Shown piece by piece: positions 11,872 through 22,238 of a stretch of 64,000 bases of DNA. The translations under genes and the position numbers were made by a program. The notes beneath the pieces are model-generated. The model had not been told where the DNA came from. It searched no databases and worked only from the letters and a program-made list of their open reading frames with translations. Source of the DNA: Paraconiothyrium sp. Pb-2020 (taxonomy: Eukaryota > Ascomycota > Dothideomycetes > Pleosporales > Didymosphaeriaceae); contig JAJUBI010000005.1 in assembly GCA_022419385.1 (NCBI GenBank), forward strand, positions 3,596,001 to 3,660,000, written 5' to 3'. How positions within the stretch are numbered: the stretch's first letter is position 1; every line of letters starts with the position of its first letter.

Positions 11872-12568
11872 TGTTCAATGGAAAGGGACGTTGCGTAGGC
11901 TGTAGCTCGGCCTCGCAGTATTATTGATTCAGTTGCAACGGTGACGGGTATCCCATGGGAACTACCGTTCCGTAACTTTTAGTGGTATCTTTCGCTTGTG
12001 ACGCAGCCTGCTACCTAGGTAGTTCACGTTTGTTCTTGGCAAAGTAATCCAGACAAGGCAGATCCCGCAAAATCGGAATCTACACCATCCTTCAGCCCCG
12101 GAAAATAGTGCACGCCGACATGGCTTTCGATGATCAGCCGATAAGCAAGTACTAGGAAGCTGGTTGTGGTTGCCTAATGATAGCAAGTGTCAACTAGCGC
12201 GAGGGTGGCACGCAGGCGTCGTCGGCGCCGTCAGCGCAAGGCGTATCTGCACGTCGGGGGATACAGCCCGTCTCCCTTGCAGAACCAAACGCACCTCAAT
12301 ATATGATATGGATGAAACCATGTCTCTGCGCATGCCCGAGCTTGAACGGCCCCGATGGCTGCATATGGCCCACATATGCCGGACTATTGAATCTTCGGCG
12401 ATTTAGGTTGAAGCGCGTACTTTAAATCATTACTGACCTCAAAATGTTTTATTCGGGGCTGAGTTGAGTATTTGGAAGATTGCCCTCTCGCGCTCACGCA
12501 TTTTGACTACTACCCTAGAGGGAAATAAAAGCAGTCCTATCCAAAACTTCAACATTCACCTACCCATT
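11872..12568. promoter_or_regulatory. Divergent promoter between MFS pump and SDR
   Basis: About 700 bp separate the two divergent start codons. No gene is visible. Shared regulation of the pump and the reductase is plausible from the arrangement only; no specific binding site was identified. Confidence 0.35.
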
Positions 12569-13701
12569 ATGGCTCCTATTAATTCGACCCCAAATAAGGT
12601 AGGTGTCTTCATCATGGCTTAGCCACGTTTTTGATGTCATTTTAGAATGTTTTCATTACGGGCGGATCTCAAGGATTAGGGCAAGAGTTGGCCCAGATTT
12701 TCGCCTCGAAAGGCGATCATGTTACGATATTTGCTAGGAGGAGAGAGCAGTTGGATATTGCACAGGGCGAAATAATCGCTCAACGACAGAATCCGGATCA
12801 ACAGATCAATGCAGTGTCACTAGACCTTCGCGATGGAGCTGCCGTCGCTTCGGTCTTTGCATCGCAACCCCAAATCCCAGATACCTTAATCTGTGCCGCA
12901 GGATGCAACTTGGAACTTGGGTTCCTCGCTGACCTCAATCCCAAAGACCTGGAGACCTGCATGGAGAGTAATTACTTTACCGCCGCATACGCAGCCCAAG
13001 CCCTGCTTAAGATATGGATCGATAACGACAAGAATGACGAATCTGCTTCCAAGCCTCCAAACCGGCCCCCAAAACACCGACAGATTGTTTTCATAAATAG
13101 TGCTGCAGCATTTGCAGCAATACCAGGCTACATTGCGTACAACCCAGCCAGGGCCGCACTCCGAGCGCTTGCGGACACGCTTAGAATGGAAATAATGCGC
13201 TATTCGTCTACGACAAGTACGTACGCCGTTCACTGCGCGTTCCCTTCCAACTTTATGTCGCCGCAATTCCTAGCTGAACAAAGCCTGAAGCCTGCTTTGA
13301 CCAAGCAGATTGAGGGAACGACTGCGCCCATTGATGAGCTTGCGAGAAAGGTTCCTACTGCCAGGAAAGTAGCAGAAAGAATCATTCAAGGCACAGAAAG
13401 AGGCGATTTTGCGCTTTGCAGTGATTCGCTGGATGCAAGTCTTCTCTTCGCCAACATGATTGGCCCATCTCCCAAACGAGGTTTCGGACTTGTAGACTCC
13501 GCATTGGCAACTGTGATGGGACTCTTTGTTTGGCCGATAGTGAGGCGTAGGTGGGAGACACTGTGCAGGCGAAGCAGAGATCAGCAGTTGAGTTCTGCCC
13601 GTGTGGGCCGTAATCTATGCGGGGGCCAACAGACACCGCGGCGCCAAGGGACAAACAAAGAGCAGCTCTTCGACCGAAAGACGGTACCGGCTGCATATTG
13701 A
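12569..13701 (+). CDS. 3-ketodihydrosphingosine reductase-like SDR
   Basis: A 10-codon first exon (12569-12598) and a second exon (12646-13701) join in phase to about 361 residues. The Rossmann motif TGGSQGLGQ opens exon 2, followed by FARRREQL and a catalytic region (INSAAAFAAIPGYIAYNPAR) that aligns with KDSR/Tsc10 proteins. The usual YxxxK reads YNPAR, so the catalytic lysine is replaced by arginine. The hydrophobic segment at about 280-300 (ATVMGLFVWPIV) resembles the C-terminal membrane anchor of KDSR. The housekeeping enzyme reduces 3-ketosphinganine at the ER; cluster versions reduce the 3-keto group of sphinganine-like metabolites. Near the oxoamine synthase and P450 the latter role is attractive but unproven. 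The basic tail after residue 310 is unlike KDSR. Confidence 0.75.
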
Positions 13702-14001
13702 TACTAGTGTGGCAATCGATCATACGTATGGCTCTGACTTACTGAAATTGAGCTATGGTTGTGGTGACACATGTATGACATGGCCGCCGCAAACGCCGCA
13801 CACCGATATGCTGGTGAAACCGCCCAAGCCTCTGAGGCGCGTGGGCGCGTACCTGAAGGAGGTTTGGCCCCTGCCCCGCGAAATGGTATTGCCCATGCGA
13901 ACACACTACACGACTTGACAGATGTCCCAATGTCTCGAAGCTGCCAGGAGGGGTTCATTGCTTCCCTTTGTTCCAAGACTTGATCGTGAGCAGCGCCCAA
14001 C
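13702..14001. other. Short intergenic spacer before the P450
   Basis: 300 bp between two genes on the same strand. Nothing is recognised apart from presumed terminator and promoter functions. Confidence 0.4.
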
Positions 14002-15671
14002 ATGGCGGCCGCTTGGATTATCTACTATCCTCTCTTATTTTTGGTCTTGCGAGTAAGTTGGCTCACATCAAGAGAGAACGAATTGCCTGACAATGTTCTA
14101 GTGCCTCGTAGTATACAGTTATCGGATACTGCTCCACCCACTCGCGAAATTCCCAGGGCCATTTCTAGCAAAGTTTTCCGATTGGTATGGTGCGATTCAG
14201 GCATTACGAAAGAACCTTCACTACACCACACTCCAAGATCACCAACGATACGGTCAGTGAATTACATCAATTTTCCTTCTCCTCATCTCATGTCATTGTA
14301 CAGGTAGCATTGTCCGGCATGGACCGAATAAATTGGTTTTCAATTCGGCCACCGCGCTTCAAGGTACGACCCTAGGATCGTGTATATCAGGACAGGACTA
14401 ACATGACAGATATCTACCGAAATGAAGCTTTCGCTAAGTCGAAGGCCTATCTGATGACCCAATCAAAACCGGACGTCCACAGTGTCTTTAGTGCCCTGGA
14501 TAAGCGGATTCATCGTTCCAGGAGGAAGATAGTCAGCACCGGCCTTTCGGAGAAAAGTATCCGTCGCTTTGAGCCAACAATGACATCTCAAATCGAAATT
14601 TATCTAAAGCATCTCAGAGAAGCTGCTCAGTCTTGTCAGCCAGTCAACATGACCCTTGCTTGCAAGTACCTAGCCCTTGACATATCATCGCTTTTCGGGT
14701 TTGGGTCCTCTCTGGAGTTACAGATCAATGATCGGAATCGCTTCATCGCCGAGGGAATGGAAGCCGGCATGTATCGCACGAACATCCATATGCAATATCC
14801 TTTGTCTAAATATCTCGGTGTTGATGCGTTCCTTCTCCCGTTCCTTTTCTCCATCAAGGAGAGATACAAGACAGCGTTGAGGGCTATGATCGCGGACCGC
14901 TTGAGTGTTAGCAAGGACGCCCGAGAAGACCTTTTCTCCTTCATCACAGGCATTAAAGACCCAGAGACCGGGGACGAGATAGGCCAGAACGACCTTTTCG
15001 CGGAGGCAGAATTCTTCCTTCCTGCCGGTGGACAGACTACCTCTTCCGCTATCGCTGCGCTGTTCTTCTATCTTGCTCAAAACCCGGAGTGCGCTTCTCG
15101 GCTCATCGAAGAGATTCGCTCAACCTTTACGCGCGGTGACCAGATCAAGCACAGTGAACTAGCTACTTGCCCGTATCTCCGAGCCTGCATTGACGAAGCG
15201 TTGCGAATGTCTCCCCCAGCACCTGGAACCTTGTGGAGGGAAATACCTGAGGAATTCCAAGGACAAGTTATTGTGGATGGCCATGGAATACCCAGTGGCA
15301 CAGTGGTGGGAGTCAATATCTACGCGATACACCACAACCAAGAATACTTTCCCAATCCGTCAAAATTCACGCCTGAGCGCTTCCTGCTGGGAAGCGAGAC
15401 AGAAAATGCAAGTGGAGCGAATAAAGCTACCCAGCTTGCTTTCTCGCCTTTTTCGATTGGTACTCGTGGATGCATTGGTAAAGCATTGGCCTACATGGAG
15501 ATCAGCCTTGTGGTTGCGAAGACCTTATGGTATTTTGATTTCGAAAAAGACCCTGGTCATAGAACTCAGATGAGTCCTGGTACTTCAAAAAAAGAGTTTA
15601 TAATCCGCGACCAACTCATTGCCACGCATGATGGTCCGTACTTGGTATTTCGACCTTCCGGAAAGCTGTGA
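14002..15671 (+). CDS. Cytochrome P450 monooxygenase
   Basis: Four exons (14002-14052, 14102-14252, 14304-14363, 14410-15671) give about 507 residues. The first exon encodes the N-terminal membrane anchor and exon 2 the proline-rich hinge HPLAKFPGPFLAKFSDWYG. The I-helix reads AEFFLPAGGQTTSS, the K-helix ExxR is EALR, and the heme loop is FSIGTRGCIGKALA with the axial Cys at about 442. All hallmark residues are present, so it should be an active ER oxygenase. The overall pattern is that of fungal biosynthetic P450s of the trichodiene-oxygenase-like kind, but I cannot assign a CYP family. Position between the reductase and the oxoamine synthase suggests tailoring hydroxylation of a shared product. 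Confidence 0.93.
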
Positions 15672-15863
15672 GTGCATCGTTTGCCAAGGTTGCAAATATC
15701 GTAGTATAGAAAATTAGCAACATGCTTTGACACGGGCAGCTATCACACTGAGTCTTTCAATTGGAAACAACGAGATTGAGCTCGTTCTGTTCAACTTTTG
15801 TTGTCTTTCTAGGAGTTCCGTGATTAAACGCGTAACTGTCCTTGCTTCTCCAGGCATCCTTTC

Positions 15864-17155
15864 TCAGAATCTCTCGTCCATTCCGGTCCCCGGCCTTGTA
15901 TCATTCTTCGTCTCTATGAGGGTCACAAATTCTATGTCTTCACGCCCAGATCCAGCTTGCCTCACACGCCCTTGACCTATAGTAGGTACGTCATTCCTCC
16001 CAATGCCACGGCTTCGACTGCCGCTACTACCACTACCAGAAGATCTTCCAAGTAATCCTCTGATCGATGTACCGATCTTAGACACAGTGGCTGTCTTTCC
16101 CAACACTCCCAGGAACTTTGGAAGCACGGGCAAACATGCCACAAGAAGACCAGTGGCAACTTCGGGCAAAGCCCAGATGCCGTTGTTGGAGATTTTGTAG
16201 GACTTGTCAGACTTGTCTGTCGCAAGGACAATGCCGTAGTAAATCTGCACGCATCCACATGACATTGAACTAGACCTTGCATTAGCGAGGATTTCTGCGT
16301 TTAACAAGTGTTTTCTTACAAGATTCCGACCAAAAATAGTGCCGAAAGTGCCAACTTCCTCTTGAAGGGCAGATGCAAGCTCCAGATGACCCGCTGGGGA
16401 AGGGCGATGATCACAAGATCGGTAGCCACGTTCAACATCGCAAGAACAAACCGAACTTCGGATGCGTGAATGCATGAGCCGCCTTCGATTGTCGGGTCCC
16501 ACTCCTTCGCTCGGGGGGTACAGGTTTTCAACTCAACGACAACCATCGCAAAGTAGTACGTGACGTTGATCCAGAGCACGATATGCCCGACCCAAAATGC
16601 CCATTCTCGCGTATTTGCAGGCATGAAAGCTCGCTCGCAGGACCTGGAGTATGATACCGACTTTTAGGGTGGCCATACTGACATACTGACAGATAGATGT
16701 AATACCATCATAGTATTGCTGTACAACCGTTCACTCAGTTCCTTCAAGTGCAACAAGAACAATCAAACCTTGAAAAATTTGATCTGAGTATGGACTGTCA
16801 TGTCCCACATGTGCACTCCCAGACCTGTTTCGCACATCATGTACCCATCCCCGGTGAGAACAAGAAACTCCACCTAGATAAACACGTTAATGGCATACAC
16901 GCAAAAGCTGTTTCCTATACTGACATATGCTAGAGCGATGACATAATCTTCTGGGTGCAGCTTCTTCTGCACTTTGAGCTTTGTATACACCCATATCGCG
17001 AACACGACAGTAATAAGGATGAGCAGGGATGTGATCATCCCTAAGCTCTTCGCCCTAAAGCTTGACGGATTCTCAAAATTCGAGATCACGCCAGGAGGCG
17101 GATCCATCGCAGCCCTCGCCAACCACGCCTCTCGCTCCTCTGGTGTTAGGACCAT
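15864..17155 (-). pseudogene. Pth11/rhodopsin-domain membrane protein with frameshift
   Basis: Exons on the minus strand: 17155-16925, 16873-16769, 16718-16320 and 16269-15864. Together they carry the fungal rhodopsin-domain pattern: first helix SLLILITVVFAIWVYTKL, then HPEDYVIALAY, a WDM motif, AFWVGHIVLWINVTYYFAMV, the CTP..WDP motif, and NVATDLVIIALPQRVIW. Exon 3 is 399 nt long, whereas the flanking phases require 3n+2. A tandem GCTC/GCTC duplication at 16629-16638 shifts the frame exactly where VLR should run into AFMPANTREW. Removing four bases would restore phase throughout. The family includes Pth11-like G-protein-coupled receptors and SAT4-type cluster proteins. It is either a recently inactivated allele or carries an assembly error. 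Confidence 0.68.
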
Positions 17156-18384
17156 GTTGGTAGTGAGACAATTGCCAGTAGTTCGGGCAGAGAAGTGAAA
17201 GTTGTGAGCGCAAGTGGGGTTGGTCTGGGCACTGGCACCTTGAGGAAGGTATTATCAAGATCGGCCCTCGCCCGACGTGCCGTTTGATGCACCGCATATC
17301 GAGAGACCTATTGCTGACGGGGCAGTGATCACTTTCGCTCCCACAATAGGCTTGAATCTGGTGGGGTTATCGGATTATTTTTAGCGCGAAACACTTTCGG
17401 TGTGTAACGGTATACCATGCCTATGGTGTCCAGACAGATTGCGCGCCGACCCTCCCTTTCGGGATTCTAGCCGAATCTTGTATGACCTGCACTTGACGCC
17501 CTTGATCAGGCAACATCTAACTGGAGCTCCCACATGAAGACGCGATCTACGACTGCTCTTACAAGGTCGCTGGCGGCTAAGTCGTCGATTTATGTGGCCA
17601 TTCGAGATCATCTTGTTGTATTCTAAGACCTTCCAGAAGTCGACCTTCTACATATTGAAAGAATTTTGGCAGACGCACGATATGGAGGCAAATGCCGAGG
17701 TTGTAGGCAAGCACGAATGCAGCCTTACAGCCTAGCATTCGGTGCTTACGATAAGCCGTTCGTAGCGTATGTATGCTCGTCGTGGGGGCTGTTCAGCCCG
17801 CCTAAAGGTGAGAAGGTTGCGACATACTCCGGTTTAATATACATGCGTCGGAGACGACATCTCGTACGAAGTTTTACCACCCAATCGACACAGCTACCTC
17901 ACCACGTGTTGGGGTCTTATCAACTGATCCAGGGCCACACCGGCCCCGGCCAAGTCTTTCCGCTTACAGCCCACATATTGCAGCCGCCTGCTGGAATCTG
18001 TGAAGTACTATGTACCCTGCTTCGCCATAGCACACTTACTTGTTCCCTGCAGCGTCGTGCTGCTCAAGGCAGAACTTGTGCAACGTAATGTTGAGAGGAG
18101 GCATGAGTCGACATGTAGAAGTCCGAAATGTTTTACCTCAAGGTGAATCGAAGGGTGTTTACGATGCCAGAAGACGCCACTAAAGTTCCAAGGGCTGCAG
18201 GAGAGTTTTACAGCAATGGGGCTGCTTTAATCAGCCACTTCGTTGTTGATGTGAGTATAAAACAGACTGTCAATTCCGGTTCATTCAGTCACCCACGAAC
18301 TTCTCACGGCTTGCTGCTTCAATAACGTGTTAAAAACTTAGCGTATCCTTGATATATAATTGGATTGCTTTTGCGTTCGTCACT
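17156..18384. other. Divergent promoter region upstream of the oxoamine synthase
   Basis: About 1.2 kb between the divergent receptor and oxoamine synthase genes. A TATATAA at 18353-18359 lies close to the synthase ATG. Short frames here show no domain. One frame near 17690 has a KCRGCRQARMQ string that resembles the start of a zinc cluster but lacks the remaining cysteines. Confidence 0.4.
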
Positions 18385-19938
18385 ATGACAGTCCAAGCTG
18401 CACCGCTGGTGAGCCATTGGCTCAAGCTCCAAAAGCTGAAAGCTTCTTCCATGCAAGATGCGCCAGCTTTCTATCGCAATCTGGAAGAAGCTTTGGATTA
18501 TCGCCGAAAAGACCATGCTCTATACTCAATCCACCGAGACACGTGGAAGGACAATGCATCCGTCGATTTCTGCTCGAATGACCTCATATCTCTCGGCAAC
18601 AGCGGCATGCTCCGGAGAGAATACATGGAAGAGCTTGCACGTTATCCATATCACCCACTCGGCGCAGTGGGTTCAAGAATGCTTGACGGGAACTACGGAT
18701 ACCTAGAGCAGGTCGAGCAAGAGATTGCGGAGTTCCACAAGTCAGAGCACGCCCTCATCCTTGGATCAGGGTTTGAAGCAAATCTCGCTATCTACTCAGC
18801 GATACCGCGAACTGGGGATGTTATTGTTTATGATGAACTTGTCCATGCTAGTATCCATGACGGCATGAAGAAGAGTCTAGCGACCACTCGAGTGCCTTTC
18901 AGGCACAACGACATGGAATCTTTCCGCTTACAACTACAAGCGATCAAGGACTCTCATCCTTTGATCAGCAAAGGTCAAAGATGTGTTCTCGTCTCGGTCG
19001 AGTCAGTATACAGCATGGACGGGGACGTCTGTCCTGTCAAGGAACTGCTAGCGGCCGGCCGTGAGGTCCTACCTCTAGGCAATATCGAGTTCTTCATTGA
19101 TGAGTCGCACGCGACCGGTGTCATCGGTCCGCAAGGTGCAGGCCTCGTGAATGAGCTTGGCCTGGAAAAGGACTTCGCAATCAGACTGCATCCTTGCGGT
19201 AAAGCGTTGGCATCCGTAGGAGCAGTAATGCTGTGCAACAACACCGTCCGGACTGCTATGTTCAACTTTGCCCGTTCGATCATCTACACGACAGCGCCTC
19301 CCTTCACCGGAGTAGCGGCAATCCGATCTGCATACAATCTGATGCGGACGGGCCGCACGAAAGAAGTACAAGATCGCGTCCAGCATCTCGTCAAGCTCTT
19401 CTGCACCACCATCACATCCCATCCAATCTGGGTCAAAGCGAATGAGATGGGCATTCTTCGTGTCCCTGTCAGTGAAGGCTGGAAGGACAAGGAATTCTTC
19501 ACCCATCTTGTGCCCATCTGGACTAAACAGCAATACAACTACTACTTAGCATTTCACCTTAGTCTCAACGGCTTCTGCGCTTTCCCGATCACCTACCCTG
19601 TCGTTCCAAAGGGCAAAGCAAGGGTCAGGATCACCATTCATGCGCACAACACCGAAGAGCAGGTCAAACAGATCGTAGCTGCTATCTGCGGTTGGGCGAC
19701 AGAGATGGTGGAGATCGAGGCTAGAAAGGATGGAGAAACTCCCCTGCCCAAAGCCGCGCAACAAGTCTACGCCTGGATGGCGCAAGAAGCCATTGCTGAG
19801 CTTCAGGTGGGAGAGGAAAAGCTGAAGGTAGAAGATGACAAACTCAAGATAGTGGACTTTGAGGTAAAGCGCAACGACAGCGGAACAGCTCTGGAAAGTC
19901 TTCCGGAACTGTACATGGCCCAGTCCACCGCTGCTTGA
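18385..19938 (+). CDS. Alpha-oxoamine synthase (BioF/serine palmitoyltransferase-like)
   Basis: Intronless, 517 residues from the first in-frame ATG. This is a fold-type I PLP enzyme of the alpha-oxoamine synthase family, which condenses an acyl thioester with an amino acid and loses CO2. Visible family features are FCSNDLISLG, LDGNYGYLEQVEQEIA, DELVHASIHDGMKKS, DESHATGVIGPQGAG and the PLP-lysine segment HPCGKALASVGA. At about 520 residues with no membrane helix it is closer in size to 8-amino-7-oxononanoate synthase than to Lcb2 or the larger cluster enzymes of sphinganine analogues. The C-terminal 60 residues are charged and unlike the family. With a KDSR-like reductase and a P450 nearby, it could form the 2-amino-3-keto group of a sphingoid-like product. 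A biotin-pathway role is the main alternative. Confidence 0.82.
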   Translation: MTVQAAPLVSHWLKLQKLKASSMQDAPAFYRNLEEALDYRRKDHALYSIHRDTWKDNASVDFCSNDLISLGNSGMLRREYMEELARYPYHPLGAVGSRMLDGNYGYLEQVEQEIAEFHKSEHALILGSGFEANLAIYSAIPRTGDVIVYDELVHASIHDGMKKSLATTRVPFRHNDMESFRLQLQAIKDSHPLISKGQRCVLVSVESVYSMDGDVCPVKELLAAGREVLPLGNIEFFIDESHATGVIGPQGAGLVNELGLEKDFAIRLHPCGKALASVGAVMLCNNTVRTAMFNFARSIIYTTAPPFTGVAAIRSAYNLMRTGRTKEVQDRVQHLVKLFCTTITSHPIWVKANEMGILRVPVSEGWKDKEFFTHLVPIWTKQQYNYYLAFHLSLNGFCAFPITYPVVPKGKARVRITIHAHNTEEQVKQIVAAICGWATEMVEIEARKDGETPLPKAAQQVYAWMAQEAIAELQVGEEKLKVEDDKLKIVDFEVKRNDSGTALESLPELYMAQSTAA

Positions 19939-20606
19939 GCTACTCCACACCGCGTGGAGGTTTTCGGTCTAGATATGTACACGAGCTGTGTCATTTCGTT
20001 GGTCTCTTTCTCTGTGCGGGATAGTTACCCCGATGGTCTGTTGTCAGAAGGGCGAAAGAGCGATTGTCCGAGGCTCTCGAGTCTGCTGGAGCATTGTATG
20101 GTTTTGCAACATATGGCAAAATAAACGTACCATAGCTACCATAGGTACTGTATGCAATCGTAAGCCCCAACCACTTCACATTAGAGTTATCATGGACCTC
20201 AGGGAGTGATAATGTCACACTTACGAAAAGCTGCTGTCCTGAATACAGAGGTAGGATATAAAAAGGTCAGCTATACAACCTACAACCACATTGTCACAAG
20301 ACTTCGTCTCCAAAGATACCTCTTTTATAAGGTAGAATTAGTTGATGTCGAGCAGCCTGCCACGAAAGATGCCTCGGTCGCTTTTATGTCCGTCATATCG
20401 CCGGCACTACCCCACACCCCTTCCCCAGCCGAGGTAACTTTCTAAACATCCAACACCGCCCTACACGAATCTCGAACATTACACCGTAGTTTTCTCCCTT
20501 CTTTCCGCCTTCCACATATTGTCTCAAAGCAACTAGGCAAAAATTTCAGAGCGAGAAGACACCCATCCGCAACTACCCAGATCCAGAGGACAAGAATCGG
20601 GTCACC
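19939..20606. other. Intergenic region with TATA-like box
   Basis: No gene is seen. A GGATATAAAAAGG element near 20256-20268 and a pyrimidine/CA-rich tract at about 20400-20600 suggest the promoter and 5' UTR of the following SDR gene. Confidence 0.4.
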
Positions 20607-21541
20607 ATGGCAGACGACCTCTCCGCCTCCAAGCTCTTCAGCTTCACCTCCCACATCGCCCTCATAACCGGCGGAGCCAGCGGGCTGGGCGAAATGGCCG
20701 CCCAAGCCTTCATCCAGAACGGCGCCCGCGTAATCATCGCCTCGCGCAAAGAATCCGAGCTCAAGAAAACCTCCGACCGCCTCAACGCCCTCGGCCCCGG
20801 AAAGTGCGAGTACGTCGTCGCAGACCTGAAGGACAAAGCCGGCTGCGTCGCCCTCTGCGAAGAAGTAAAAAAACGCACAGATAGACTGACGGTGCTGTTG
20901 AACAACTCGGGCGCAACGTGGGGCGCAGACTACTACGACTTCCCCGAGAGCGGCTGGGATAAGCTCATGGCGTTGAACGTGAAATCAATCTACTACGTCA
21001 CCGTTGGACTGGAGCCTCTTCTTCTTAAAGGCACGTCGAAGGAGTTTCCCAGCCGCGTTATTAACGTGGCTAGCATCGCGGGTATCCAGACTGTAGATGT
21101 GACCGTGAGTGAGAGCGGCGGACTCGCGCAGCCGGGGACAGGGACATACAGCTACGGCCCGAGCAAAGCCGCGTGTATCCACCTTACCAAGCTGCAGGCC
21201 TCGAAACTTGCGCCGAAGAATATCATGGTGAACGTCATCTGTCCGGGTGTTTTCCCCAGCAAGATGACGGCCTTTGGACTCAGCAAGTTCAGGGATACGC
21301 TCGAGGCTGGGCAGCCCACGGGCCGCATCGGGAAACCGAGTGATTTCGGAGGTCTGGTGTTGTTCCTGAGCAGTCTCGGTGAGTACCTTTCTTTCCTTGT
21401 CAGGCCATCACACCTGTGTAGAATTTGACCTAACCTATGTTCGCAGCGAGCGCCCACATGACAGGAAACGTCCTCGAGATCGACGGCGGGCAGAATCTCA
21501 CCGGCTGGAGGGGCAAGGCAAAGAGTGAGAGTAAGATATAA
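20607..21541 (+). CDS. Classical short-chain dehydrogenase/reductase
   Basis: Exons 20607-21378 and 21447-21541 join in phase to about 288 residues. The cofactor motif TGGASGLGE, the NNSG element, the catalytic Ser in INVASIAG and the YGPSK tetrad are all present, and the C-terminus has the family's GNVLEIDGGQNLTGW. The sequence is like the RhlG/FabG-type 3-oxoacyl reductases common in fungi. Substrate unknown. It lies just outside the candidate metabolite block and has typical high-GC codon use like the housekeeping genes that follow, so I do not count it as part of the block. Confidence 0.9.
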
Positions 21542-22238
21542 TAAATAGAGCACCCTTAAAATATGTATTTATAGAAAGACCGAAATTTGAAAACACATGC
21601 CATTGCATGTTTGATCGTGATCAAAACTTGCCAGGAATGTAAAATGGTGTTATTGAGAGAGAAACACGAAATCCATCTGAGTATGATGGCTGATGTCGGT
21701 CGTAGAGGTAGATGAATGTGCCTGAGGTGAAGGGGTTTCTGCAAAGCGGTTGATTGGGCCTGTATTGAGAATCCAGTGACATGTAGAGCTTTTCGAGGAC
21801 CTATGTCTAGCGCATGCTAGGGGGAAAATGGTATAGAATTGACCTGCTAGGGCGGGCCTGAGGATTTGTGGCCACTCTGTTGCGCGGTGGTTCACAGCGA
21901 GCGATGGTGTGCTAAGCAACAGCATCAGTTCAGGTTATATGCCTTCATTCCATTCAACATCAAAGGTATCTATATATGCACCCCCAACCAGCTATTTCCA
22001 CCCATCCTCAAAGTAAACGAGCAACGCGCTCCGATCAAGTCTATGTATATACAGCCCACGCCCAGGGTATGATCCACCGAAGAGAACAAATGAAAAAAGG
22101 CCGTTGTTGCCAGACCTAAACCCCACCTGCGCCGTGCTATCGTGAAAAGAGATGCGGATATCGAAGGATCGTTGGCGAGGAAATGCTTGAAACAAACCTG
22201 CCTGCTTTTAGAAATCCAAGATGCAATGAAAAAAGAAA
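21542..22238. other. Convergent 3' intergenic region
   Basis: Space between two convergent genes, with AT-rich presumed 3' UTR sequence. No gene recognised. Confidence 0.4.

Noticed and set aside
17666..17740. Zn2Cys6 regulator start (KCRGCRQARMQ)
   Set aside because: The third and later cysteines are missing and no middle regulator domain follows.
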